From JABIBU01 sp964464685 (GTDB lineage: Bacteria; Patescibacteriota; Patescibacteriia; Magasanikbacterales; UBA922): a DNA stretch of 44,917 bases. Shown here in pieces: positions 15,088-22,452 of the stretch. Under the pieces are notes generated by a model that did no database searches, had not been told where the DNA came from, and was given only the letters and a program-made list of their open reading frames with translations. A program made the translations under genes and the position numbers. Each line of letters starts with the position of its first letter. Position 1 is the stretch's first letter. The DNA lies in assembly GCA_964464685.1 (NCBI GenBank), contig CAYXGV010000004.1:1-44917 (forward strand), written 5' to 3'.

Positions 15088-16851
15088 ATGCAAAAAACCA
15101 CCAAACAAACACTAAAAAACTATTGGGACCATACAAAAAATAGCAGATTTATAATGTTTGTTATAATTTTTGCGTTGATTGGTGTTGGGGTGGTCAATGT
15201 CTCAATCCCATTATTTTTCAAAAAGTTTTTTGATGTTCTAACAATAGAAGCAGGCGATACAGATTTTTTAGCTGGCAAACTTATTAATATCTTAATTATA
15301 ATTGCTGGATTAGAATTGTTGCAATGGACTTTTTGGCGAATAGCTACTTTTACTTCAGCTTACTTTCAACCAAAAATAATGGCTAAATTAGCCAATACTT
15401 GTTTTGCTTATTTGCACCTTCATTCCTATTCTTATTTTAATAATAATTTTATTGGTTCACTAGTAAAAAAAGTGAATCGTTTTGTGTTTGCTTTTGAACG
15501 TATTATTGATAGAATATTTTGGAATTTAATTGGTCTGTTTGTAAATGTGACTTTGATTGTTATTGTATTATTTATAAAAAGTCCGGTTCTGGGTATATTT
15601 CTATTGATTTGGTTAACTGTTTTTATTATTATTAATAGTCTTTTGGCTAATTACCGTTTTAAATTTGATTTGGAAAGAAATGAAGTTGAATCAAAATCTT
15701 CTGGAATGTTAGCAGATACTCTTACAAATCATGTTAATGTAAAATTATTTTGTGGTTTAGATAGAGAAAAATTAAATTTTGCCAAAATTCAAAACAGGGT
15801 AAAGCAACTAAGACAAAAAGTTTGGAATATTGAAAACTTTTTTGAAGCAACTCAGGGTTTGTTAACTATAACTTTAGAAGTTGGGCTAATTTATGTTGGT
15901 ATAAGATTGTGGAAAATAGGCAAATTCACTGTTGGTGATTTCGTTTTACTGCAAAGTTACATGCTGATTGTTTTTATGAGAATTTGGGATTTTGGTCGTG
16001 TGATTAGAAATATTTACCAAGATTTATCTGAAGCCGAAGAAATGACTCAAATTTTTAATACACCGCACGAAATAGTCAATAATAAATCAGCCAAAAAATT
16101 GCTAGTCAAAAAAGGTAAAATTGAATTTAAAGATGTTGTATTTAGTTATAAACAAACTAGAAAAATTTTAAAGAATTTCAATCTAAGAATTAAATCGGGG
16201 GAAAGAATTGCGCTAGTGGGCCCGTCTGGTGCTGGCAAAACTACTGTCACTAGACTATTACTTCGCTTACACGATATAGATGAAGGAAAAATTTTGATTG
16301 ACGAACAAAACATCGCCAAAATAACTTTGGAAAGTTTATGGAGAAACGTATCGTTGGTTCCCCAAGATCCAATCTTGTTTCATCGAACACTAATTGAAAA
16401 TATTCGTTACGGCAAACCAGAAGCAACCAATGCTGAAGTATTCAAAGCAACCAAACAAGCTCATTGTGATAAATTTATTGCTGATTTATCAGAGAAATAT
16501 AACACCTATGTTGGTGAGCGAGGAGTAAGATTGTCTGGTGGCGAGCGTCAACGTGTTGCCATCGCTCGAGCCATCTTGCGCAACGCTCCAGTTTTGGTTT
16601 TGGACGAAGCTACTTCTAGTTTAGATTCTGAATCAGAACATTTGATTCAGGACGCTCTTGATAATCTAATGAAGAAAAAAACTGTCATAGTCATTGCCCA
16701 CAGGTTGTCTACAATTATGAAAATGGATCGAATAATTGTTATTGACAGTGGTGGTATTATAGAACAGGGGACACACGATGAATTATTGAAGAAAAAAGAT
16801 GGAATGTATAAAAAGTTGTGGAAGTATCAGGCTGGAGGGTTTATATCTTAA
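15088..16851 (+). CDS. ABC transporter, fused permease and ATPase (exporter type)
   Basis: A 587-aa half-transporter with six membrane helices in residues 1-320 and an ATPase domain after about 345. Walker A is GPSGAGKT (about 378-385), the signature LSGGERQRVAIARA starts near 482, Walker B VLVLDEATSS is near 503-512, and the switch His is in IAHRLST. It belongs to the MsbA/lipid-exporter-like ABCB group; the substrate cannot be told. The ATG follows a palindrome cluster by about 10 bases. An F4 inverted-repeat element begins within four bases of the stop codon. Confidence 0.93.
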   Translation: MQKTTKQTLKNYWDHTKNSRFIMFVIIFALIGVGVVNVSIPLFFKKFFDVLTIEAGDTDFLAGKLINILIIIAGLELLQWTFWRIATFTSAYFQPKIMAKLANTCFAYLHLHSYSYFNNNFIGSLVKKVNRFVFAFERIIDRIFWNLIGLFVNVTLIVIVLFIKSPVLGIFLLIWLTVFIIINSLLANYRFKFDLERNEVESKSSGMLADTLTNHVNVKLFCGLDREKLNFAKIQNRVKQLRQKVWNIENFFEATQGLLTITLEVGLIYVGIRLWKIGKFTVGDFVLLQSYMLIVFMRIWDFGRVIRNIYQDLSEAEEMTQIFNTPHEIVNNKSAKKLLVKKGKIEFKDVVFSYKQTRKILKNFNLRIKSGERIALVGPSGAGKTTVTRLLLRLHDIDEGKILIDEQNIAKITLESLWRNVSLVPQDPILFHRTLIENIRYGKPEATNAEVFKATKQAHCDKFIADLSEKYNTYVGERGVRLSGGERQRVAIARAILRNAPVLVLDEATSSLDSESEHLIQDALDNLMKKKTVIVIAHRLSTIMKMDRIIVIDSGGIIEQGTHDELLKKKDGMYKKLWKYQAGGFIS

Positions 16852-16854
16852 CCA

Positions 16855-17056
16855 AGCTCTCCCCCTATCAGGGGGAGCACACGACGCCAGTCGGTGAGGG
16901 GGTCTGCAGAAGCGTAAAGAAAGATTTAAAATTGTAAGCCCTATTTGTGAACTAAAAATCCTATTAGATGCTAAATAAATAATACAAACTCTACAGCTCC
17001 GTTCGACCCCCACCGTCACTTCGTGTCGGCTCCCCCTGATAGGGGGAGAGTAGCTT
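16855..17056. repeat. F4 inverted-repeat element, MITE-like
   Basis: Left arm (16855-16907) has AGCTCTCCCCCTATCAGGGG and a later GGTGAGGGGGTCT; the right arm (about 17005-17056) is its imperfect reverse complement, ending CTGATAGGGGGAGAGTAGCT. The arms enclose about 97 bases with no ORF. The same sequence occurs in frame within the helicase gene at 19543-19591. This element accounts for much of the 16852-17284 gene-free stretch. Confidence 0.8.
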
Positions 17057-17073
17057 ACGTCTTTTTTTCAAAC

Positions 17074-17103
17074 AAAAAACTCGCTTATTTAAGCGGGTTT
17101 TTT
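17074..17103. terminator. Bidirectional terminator near gap 1
   Basis: AAAAAACTCGCTT (17074-17086), loop ATTT, AAGCGGGTTTTTT (17091-17103): T-runs on both strands. Almost the same hairpin is at 29129-29156. Confidence 0.85.
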
Positions 17104-17131
17104 AATATTTTTATTGTATTTATATAAATAT

Positions 17132-17160
17132 ATTATAGCACATTTTGACCCTTTTGTCAA
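17132..17160 (-). promoter_or_regulatory. Consensus promoter on the minus strand
   Basis: On the minus strand TTGACA (17155-17160) and TATAAT (17132-17137) are 17 bases apart, with a TGC extended -10. It points at the terminator at 17074-17103, so its transcript would be only about 50 nt. Confidence 0.75.
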
Positions 17161-17182
17161 GACCTGCGGATTGTGGTAGAAT
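17154..17182 (+). promoter_or_regulatory. Divergent promoter of the helicase gene
   Basis: TTGTCA (17154-17159) and TAGAAT (17177-17182) are 17 bases apart. Its -35 overlaps the minus-strand -35 by five bases, so the two promoters are back to back. The assembly gap begins one base after the -10. Confidence 0.65.
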
Positions 17183-17183
17183 A

Positions 17184-17283
17184 NNNNNNNNNNNNNNNNN
17201 NNNNNNNNNNNNNNNNNNNNNNNNNNNNNNNNNNNNNNNNNNNNNNNNNNNNNNNNNNNNNNNNNNNNNNNNNNNNNNNNNNN
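17184..17283. other. Assembly gap (100 N)
   Basis: A run of exactly 100 N, most likely a scaffolding placeholder, so true length is unknown. It covers the leader of the helicase gene. Confidence 0.95.
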
Positions 17284-17284
17284 T

Positions 17285-20200
17285 ATGTCAAAACAAACTC
17301 TTAATCCTTCTCAAAAAAAAGCTATAGAATACACCGGTGGACCACTTTTAATTGTTGCTGGTGCTGGAACTGGTAAGACAATGGTTATTACCAAAAAAAT
17401 TAGTTATTTAATTGAAAAGAACCTCGCCAAACCCGAAGAAATTTTGGCTTTGACTTTTACTGATAAGGCAGCGGGGGAGATGGAAGAACGAGTTGACGAA
17501 ATGTTGGAAACAGGATATGTAGATCTGCAAATCTCAACCTTTCATGCTTTTTGCCAAAGATTGCTGGAAGAATATGGAGTAGAAATTGGTTTACCCCGAA
17601 ATTTCAAATTATTATCTGGGACTGATGCTTGGCTTTTGATGCGAGAAAAAATTTATGATTTTAATCTTGATTATTATCGCCCAATGGGAAATCCAAATGG
17701 ACAAATTCATACTCTGCTTGATCATTTTTCCAAATGCAAAGATGAACTTATTTCCACTCAAGAATATTTGGATTATGTAGAAGGTTTAATTTTGGACAAA
17801 GACGAGGCGGAAATTCAAGAAAAAAATCGTTTAGTAGAATTGGCTGATGCTTACCATAAATACGAACAAATGTTACTTGATAGTAATGCGATGGATTTTG
17901 GTGGTTTAATTTTTTATACCGTCAAATTATTGCGCGAACGACCAAATATTTTGAAAAAATTACAAGAACGATTTAAATATATTTTGGTTGATGAATTTCA
18001 AGATGTGAATTGGGCACAATATGAACTAATAAAATCACTCTGCGGTATACCTGTCATTGCGAGCGAAGCGAAGCAATCCCAGACTAAGCAGGGGATTGCT
18101 TCGTCACCCGATGCGAATCGGGCTCCTCGCAATGACACACAGCTAACAGTCGTCGGCGATGACGACCAGAGTGTCTACGCCTTCCGCGGAAGCAATGTCT
18201 CAATTATCATGCGCTTCAAAGAAGATTTTAAAAATGCACAAGAAATTGTGTTGACAGAAAACTATCGGTCAGCCAAAGAAATTTTGGATTTTGCTTATGA
18301 ATCAATTAAACATAATAACCCAGATCGCTTGGAAGAAAAATTAAAAATTAACAAAAAATTGGAAGCCAAAAGCGGAATAAAAAATGGACAAGTGGAACAT
18401 TTACACTTTGCCACAATAGATGATGAAGTTCAGGGTGTAGTTAAAAAGATATTAGAAATAAAGGATTTAGATAAAGATGCCACTTGGGATGATTTTGCTT
18501 TGTTAGCTCGTGCCAATAGCCACGTAGAGCCCTTTTTAAACGCTTTTGAGGCCTACAACGTCCCATATGAGTATCTTGCCTCAGCTGGACTTTATCGCCA
18601 GCCAGTGGTGCTTGATTCGGTTAATTTTTTAAACACAATTGAAAATATCCACAATGACAAAGCAATCTACCGACTACTACGAATGCCTTTCTTAGATTTT
18701 ACCCAGCACCAAAAAAATATAAAAAATAAAAATAATTCAATAGGATCAAAAATAAACCAACATAATAATTTTGGTGCTGGGTTTAAAGTAGATGACTTGC
18801 AAAAAGTAACTGCTGGGGCAAAAAAGAAATCAATTTCTTATTACGAAGCCCTGAAACGAGCGCGAGAATTTTTTGTATCTCCAGTTGGAATTGAAATTTG
18901 TGAAAAATTAATTTCATTAATCCATGCTGGTTTGAAACAAGCTCGTTACGAAAAACCAACCGCAGTTTTGTATCATTTTTTGGAAGACAGTGGTTATTTG
19001 AAATATTTAGCGGCCGAAGAAACTGCCGGCAATAGAGAAATGATTCGACAAATTTATTATATCAAACAATTTTTTAATTTGATTGAAAAATATGAAAAAG
19101 CTATTCCCGGAGCGCATGTGGCTGGTTTCGTGGATCACTACAATCAAATAATTGAATCGGGGGATAGTGGTAAAATGGTACAGATTGAAGATACCCCTGA
19201 TTCGGTAAATATTATTACTGTCCACAGTGCCAAAGGTTTAGAATATAAATATGTCTTTGTATTAAATTGTGTAGAAGAAAGATTTCCCACCAGAAAAAAA
19301 AGTAATGGAATAGAACTTCCTAGTGAGTTAATTAAAGAAACTTTACCCAGCACCACTTTTTTTTCAAATAAAAAAGTGGTGCTGGACAGACCAGAAGGTG
19401 ATTTTCATTATCAAGAAGAACGCCGTCTTTTTTACGTTGCTTGCACCAGAGCCAAACAAAAATTATTTTTAACCAGTGCCGATGATTATGGTGGAGCTAG
19501 AAAAAAAAAATTGAGTAGATTTTTAGTCGAACTTTCTCTTGGGGCTCTCCCTCTATCAGGGGGAGCCGACACGAAGTGCGGTGGGGGTCTGGAAAAAACT
19601 AAAAAATTAATTTTGAAAAAAACACCTTCAGAAAAGACAGGGGTTAAATCTAATTTTATATATAATCCTCCAAAAAAATTCTCTTTCTCCCAAATTAATT
19701 CCTATAATCGCTGTCCTTATCAGTACAAATTATCGCACGTTTTAAAAATACCAATGAAAGGTAGTGCTAGTTTTAGTTTTGGAAATACCATTCACAACAC
19801 TCTACAACATTTTTATGAAAGGATCCAAGAATTAAATAATGTAAAACAAGACACATTATTTGGATCAACACTTGATAAAAAACGCTCTAGTGCTGATGAA
19901 TCAAATGGTGTTAAAGTACCTCAGATGGAAGAATTGTTAAAAATTTACGAAGATAAGTGGATTGCTGACTGGTATGATAATAAAAAACAACGCGAAGAAT
20001 ATTTTATTAAAGGTAAAGAAATTCTAAAAATATTTTACGCCTCACAAAAAGATAATTGGACAATTCCAGTTACCTTAGAAGGATTTTTCAAAATCAAAGT
20101 TGGTGAATATTTAATTAATGGACGCATAGACAGAATTGATAAACTAGCTGACGGTAGTTTGGAAATTATTGACTACAAAACTGGCAAGGGTAAAGAAAAA

Positions 20201-20482
20201 TTATCAACTGATGACAAACAACAACTTTTAATTTACCAAATAGCAGCTCAGAGTCTACCAGAATACAAAAATATTGGCGAAGTAAGTCAATTAACTTTTT
20301 ACTATGTAAATGATGACTTGCGTCAATCTTTTATTGGTAAAGATAAGGACATTGAAAAATTAAAGGAAAAATTATTAGACACAATAAATAAAATTAGAGC
20401 AGGTAATTTTGAAGCCACCCCAGAAAAACACCTTTGTTCATATTGCGAATATAAGGAAATTTGCGAATTTAGGAAATTGTAA
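17285..20482 (+). CDS. UvrD/PcrA-like helicase fused to an Fe-S PD-(D/E)XK nuclease
   Basis: SF1A DNA helicase and nuclease, 1065 aa. Walker A GAGTGKT is at residues 26-32, DEFQD near 236-240, GDDDQSVYAFRGS after the first insert, and VACTRAKQ near 720. The C-terminal RecB-like nuclease starts at FSFSQINSYNRCPYQYK (about 799) and has the DYKT catalytic motif (Asp963, Lys965). Cys in NRCPY plus Cys1051, Cys1054 and Cys1060 match the 4Fe-4S staple of AddB-type nucleases. This suggests an end-processing enzyme comparable to AddAB in one chain. Four in-frame repeat insertions occur at about residues 257-284, 473-500, 688-701 and 753-770. The first lies between helicase motifs II and III. Confidence 0.92.
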   Translation: MSKQTLNPSQKKAIEYTGGPLLIVAGAGTGKTMVITKKISYLIEKNLAKPEEILALTFTDKAAGEMEERVDEMLETGYVDLQISTFHAFCQRLLEEYGVEIGLPRNFKLLSGTDAWLLMREKIYDFNLDYYRPMGNPNGQIHTLLDHFSKCKDELISTQEYLDYVEGLILDKDEAEIQEKNRLVELADAYHKYEQMLLDSNAMDFGGLIFYTVKLLRERPNILKKLQERFKYILVDEFQDVNWAQYELIKSLCGIPVIASEAKQSQTKQGIASSPDANRAPRNDTQLTVVGDDDQSVYAFRGSNVSIIMRFKEDFKNAQEIVLTENYRSAKEILDFAYESIKHNNPDRLEEKLKINKKLEAKSGIKNGQVEHLHFATIDDEVQGVVKKILEIKDLDKDATWDDFALLARANSHVEPFLNAFEAYNVPYEYLASAGLYRQPVVLDSVNFLNTIENIHNDKAIYRLLRMPFLDFTQHQKNIKNKNNSIGSKINQHNNFGAGFKVDDLQKVTAGAKKKSISYYEALKRAREFFVSPVGIEICEKLISLIHAGLKQARYEKPTAVLYHFLEDSGYLKYLAAEETAGNREMIRQIYYIKQFFNLIEKYEKAIPGAHVAGFVDHYNQIIESGDSGKMVQIEDTPDSVNIITVHSAKGLEYKYVFVLNCVEERFPTRKKSNGIELPSELIKETLPSTTFFSNKKVVLDRPEGDFHYQEERRLFYVACTRAKQKLFLTSADDYGGARKKKLSRFLVELSLGALPLSGGADTKCGGGLEKTKKLILKKTPSEKTGVKSNFIYNPPKKFSFSQINSYNRCPYQYKLSHVLKIPMKGSASFSFGNTIHNTLQHFYERIQELNNVKQDTLFGSTLDKKRSSADESNGVKVPQMEELLKIYEDKWIADWYDNKKQREEYFIKGKEILKIFYASQKDNWTIPVTLEGFFKIKVGEYLINGRIDRIDKLADGSLEIIDYKTGKGKEKLSTDDKQQLLIYQIAAQSLPEYKNIGEVSQLTFYYVNDDLRQSFIGKDKDIEKLKEKLLDTINKIRAGNFEATPEKHLCSYCEYKEICEFRKL
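18053..18136. repeat. F3 palindromic element inside the helicase gene
   Basis: GTCATTGCGAGCGAAGCGAA opens the element, and CTCGCAATGAC (18126-18136) closes it as inverted repeat. It is 84 nt, exactly 28 codons, and is much richer in GC than the gene. Confidence 0.85.
18701..18782. repeat. F5 palindromic element inside the helicase gene, long form
   Basis: ACCCAGCACCA (18701-18711) and TGGTGCTGGGT (18772-18782) are perfect inverted arms around about 60 bases of A-rich DNA encoding mostly Lys, Asn and Ile. Confidence 0.8.
19347..19385. repeat. F5 palindromic element inside the helicase gene, short form
   Basis: CCAGCACCACTTTTT (19347-19361) and AAAAAGTGGTGCTGG (19371-19385) give a 15-bp stem with a 9-nt loop; the unit is 39 nt (13 codons). 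Confidence 0.85.
19543..19591. repeat. F4 element inside the helicase gene
   Basis: GGCTCTCCC and GGGGGAGCC arms flank TCTATCA, followed by GACACGAAGTGCGGTGGGGG. This matches one arm of the element at 16855-17056. It sits in the linker between helicase and nuclease. Confidence 0.8.
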
Positions 20483-20493
20483 CAACATTCACA

Positions 20494-20638
20494 ATCCCGA
20501 ACGAGCCCATTGAGCGTGAGCGAAAATGGTTGAGGAGGGATCTTTCGAAGTGCAAGGTCTGTGATTTCTAAATAAATTAAGTACCCATACTAAATATCCT
20601 TCGAAAGATTCCTCATTCACTTCGTGTAATTTCGGAAT
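20494..20638. repeat. F2 inverted-repeat element, copy a
   Basis: The left arm ATCCCGAACGAG...GGATCTTTCGAAG is answered by CTTCGAAAGATTCCTCA...TTTCGGAAT. It fills most of the gap between the helicase and the methyltransferase. Confidence 0.75.
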
Positions 20639-20650
20639 AAACAAAAAACT

Positions 20651-21172
20651 ATGTCACCAATACTATTTCTATTCGCTATAATTGTTTTAGTACCATACCT
20701 AATCGTAATTATATATCTAATTTTTTTAATTTATGCGACTTTTTCTGGTGCGCCGTTTGTACCAACTGGAAAAAGACGGGTGGACAAAATGATTGAAATG
20801 GCTAATCTAAAACCGACCGATAGGGTGATTGATCTTGGCTCAGGCGATGGTCGGGTGACAATTGCGGCTAGCAAACAATGTGCCAAAAGCGTAGGTGTAG
20901 AAATCAATCCTTTTCTTTGTTGGTTGAGCAAAATTAAAGCTGGCAGGAAAAGTAATGTGGAGTTTAAGAATGAAAGTTTGTGGAAAATTAATTTAGCTGA
21001 TTTTGATTTAATTTTTATTTATTTTATTCCTCACCGCATGAAAAAATTAGCCAAAAAAATTAGACGAGAGATGAAGCCAGGTAGCCGGATCGTTTCTCAT
21101 GCTTTTATTTTTCCTGACTGGCAATATTTAGAAAAAAATGATAATATATACTTATACGAAGTAAACAAATAA
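20651..21172 (+). CDS. Membrane-anchored FAM173-like methyltransferase
   Basis: A 173-aa class I SAM-dependent methyltransferase with an N-terminal membrane helix (about residues 4-31). The motif PFVPT (35-39) before the domain, SAM-binding DLGSGDGR (61-68), NPFLCW (86-91), the ESLWKINL stretch and a late FPDW resemble, in order, the FAM173 family (human ATPSCKMT and ANTKMT), which methylates lysines of the ATP synthase c-subunit and the ADP/ATP carrier. That comparison is from memory of the family, not an alignment. The bacterial substrate is unknown; the V-ATPase rotor subunit is an obvious candidate. It is flanked by F2-type repeats on both sides. Confidence 0.8.
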   Translation: MSPILFLFAIIVLVPYLIVIIYLIFLIYATFSGAPFVPTGKRRVDKMIEMANLKPTDRVIDLGSGDGRVTIAASKQCAKSVGVEINPFLCWLSKIKAGRKSNVEFKNESLWKINLADFDLIFIYFIPHRMKKLAKKIRREMKPGSRIVSHAFIFPDWQYLEKNDNIYLYEVNK

Positions 21173-21219
21173 ATAATTTTTTTTAGAATCTTCTATACCA
21201 AAAAAATGCTGGAATAAAT

Positions 21220-21324
21220 CGTCATCTTGAGCGAAGCCGAAAGATCCTATACTTCACTGCAATTAAAAAGGGGATCTTTCGACTACATTTGCTCCTATTG
21301 TCGCTCATTCCGCTCAAGATGACG
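21220..21324. repeat. F2-like element, copy b
   Basis: Ends CGTCATCTTGAGC (21220-21232) and GCTCAAGATGACG (21312-21324) are perfect 13-nt inverted repeats; the inside carries GAAAGATCC and GGATCTTTCGA. Confidence 0.85.
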
Positions 21325-21361
21325 AAAAAATATTTTATTAAACACAGAACCCTGTTACTTT

Positions 21362-21631
21362 ATGCCATTTATTCCACTGACAAATAACCAAGAAAATCAA
21401 AAACAGACCGACGCTGACTTGCTTGAGTATGCCAAGGCGGTTTTTTTGGAGATGTTAGGAGAAAGTGGCCAAAGAATAGACCCACTTTTCCTCAAAAATC
21501 GCACTTTGACGGTCACTTGTGGTAATCTAGAAATTGCAACTGAGTTGCGTGAAAAAATGGAAGAAATTGTGGCTAAGATTAACGAAAAAATCGGCAAGCA
21601 GGAGGTGGATAGGATAAGGTATCTACTCTAG
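21362..21631 (+). CDS. DUF721/DciA-like small protein (89 aa)
   Basis: A short protein with the pattern of the DUF721 (DciA-like) family: a helix, then DPLFLKNRTLTVTCGN (about residues 40-56) as a beta-hairpin, a helix with ELREKMEEIVAKINEKIG, and a final strand ending VDRIRYLL. DciA proteins help load the replicative helicase in many bacteria, but small DUF721 members are poorly characterised, so the role here is uncertain. No Shine-Dalgarno is visible. CAGATAA heptamers begin two bases after the stop codon. Confidence 0.65.
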   Translation: MPFIPLTNNQENQKQTDADLLEYAKAVFLEMLGESGQRIDPLFLKNRTLTVTCGNLEIATELREKMEEIVAKINEKIGKQEVDRIRYLL

Positions 21632-21632
21632 T

Positions 21633-21660
21633 CAGATAACAGTTTTCAGATAACAGATAA
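21633..21660. repeat. F6 CAGATAA heptamers, intergenic
   Basis: CAGATAA, CAGTTTT, CAGATAA, CAGATAA in perfect period 7. Confidence 0.85.
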
Positions 21661-21663
21661 CAC

Positions 21664-21692
21664 TTGCCAAACAATTTTAAACAGTGTAAAAT
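21664..21692 (+). promoter_or_regulatory. Promoter abutting a terminator
   Basis: TTGCCA (21664-21669), 17 bases, TAAAAT (21687-21692). A terminator hairpin starts three bases further on, so any transcript would be very short unless it is antiterminated. Confidence 0.5.
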
Positions 21693-21695
21693 ATG

Positions 21696-21720
21696 AAATA
21701 GCTAACTATTAGCTATTTTT
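21696..21720 (+). terminator. Terminator
   Basis: AAATAGCTA (21696-21704) pairs with TAGCTATTT (21710-21718), followed by TT and G. Confidence 0.7.
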
Positions 21721-21737
21721 GTAATAAATTTTAGTCA

Positions 21738-21882
21738 ATCCCGAGCGAGTCCGGCCCTTTAAGAAGGGCGGGACGACGAGGGATCTTTCGAAGAATAAGT
21801 ATTTTGGTTTACAGCTGTCTGTTGTGACTCGTTATACCTACCCTCCGACAGATCCCTCAATCACTTCGTGTATTTTCGGGAT
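21738..21882. repeat. F2 inverted-repeat element, copy c
   Basis: Begins ATCCCGAGCGAG and ends TTTTCGGGAT; inside are GGATCTTTCGAAG and a CCTCCGACAGATCCCTCA arm. It ends about 13 bases before the next start codon. Confidence 0.8.
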
Positions 21883-21895
21883 TACCTGACAGACT

Positions 21896-22291
21896 ATGAC
21901 TCTAAAACAATACATCACTATAATGATTATTGCCTCAATTCTCTGTTGGGTAGCATGGGGTTTTGTAATTATAAATATAGACCCATTTCAAGACACCGGC
22001 ATTGGCTTTATTTTCTTTTATATAAGTTTATTTTTTTCGCTACTTGGAACCATTTCTGTCTTCGCTTTTTTTGTCAGAAAATTATTTTCCCGCGAAGCCC
22101 AGCCTATGTTTCGCTATGTAAAAAGAAGTTTTAGTGATTCGTTTTTTATTTCCATCGCGCTCATCCTACTTCTTTTTTTACAAGGTAAGGGTTATCTTAA
22201 CTGGTGGAATACCGGAATATTCACCTTATCTTTAGCTTTTATTTTGGCTTTTAGTTTTACAACGAAAAAGGGCCATGAAAATATTCAATAG
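21896..22291 (+). CDS. Four-helix membrane protein of unknown function
   Basis: The 131-aa protein has four clear hydrophobic segments (about residues 8-27, 38-62, 82-98 and 105-122) and a positively charged loop after helix 2 (VRKLFSREAQ). I recognise no catalytic motif. It sits alone between F2 and F1 repeat elements upstream of proS. The call as coding rests on the sustained membrane-protein pattern and the lack of a competing ORF with better features. Confidence 0.7.
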   Translation: MTLKQYITIMIIASILCWVAWGFVIINIDPFQDTGIGFIFFYISLFFSLLGTISVFAFFVRKLFSREAQPMFRYVKRSFSDSFFISIALILLLFLQGKGYLNWWNTGIFTLSLAFILAFSFTTKKGHENIQ

Positions 22292-22310
22292 TTATTTTAA
22301 GCTAAGTTTA

Positions 22311-22411
22311 TAGATACACGGATTAAAAGGATTTAACAGATAATAACAAATCTCTTTATATATCATAAAAATTCGTTAAAATTAGTTTAATTAGTTAAAT
22401 CTGTGTATCTA
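22311..22411. repeat. F1 nonamer inverted repeat, copy c
   Basis: TAGATACACG at the left end and CTGTGTATCTA at the right; AT-rich arms contain GATTTAACAGAT and TTAATTAGTTAAATCTG words. It lies between the membrane protein and proS. Confidence 0.8.
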
Positions 22412-22452
22412 TAAACGATTTACCACAAAACTTTATTACACATAAAAACCAT

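Noticed and set aside
17285..20482. Helicase inserts as assembly chimeras
   Set aside because: All four keep the frame and the flanking protein is continuous; chimeras would break the frame about two times in three. Read-level data would still be decisive.
21633..21660. CRISPR-like array from CAGATAA repeats
   Set aside because: The words are directly tandem with 7-nt period and have no spacers; no cas genes are present.
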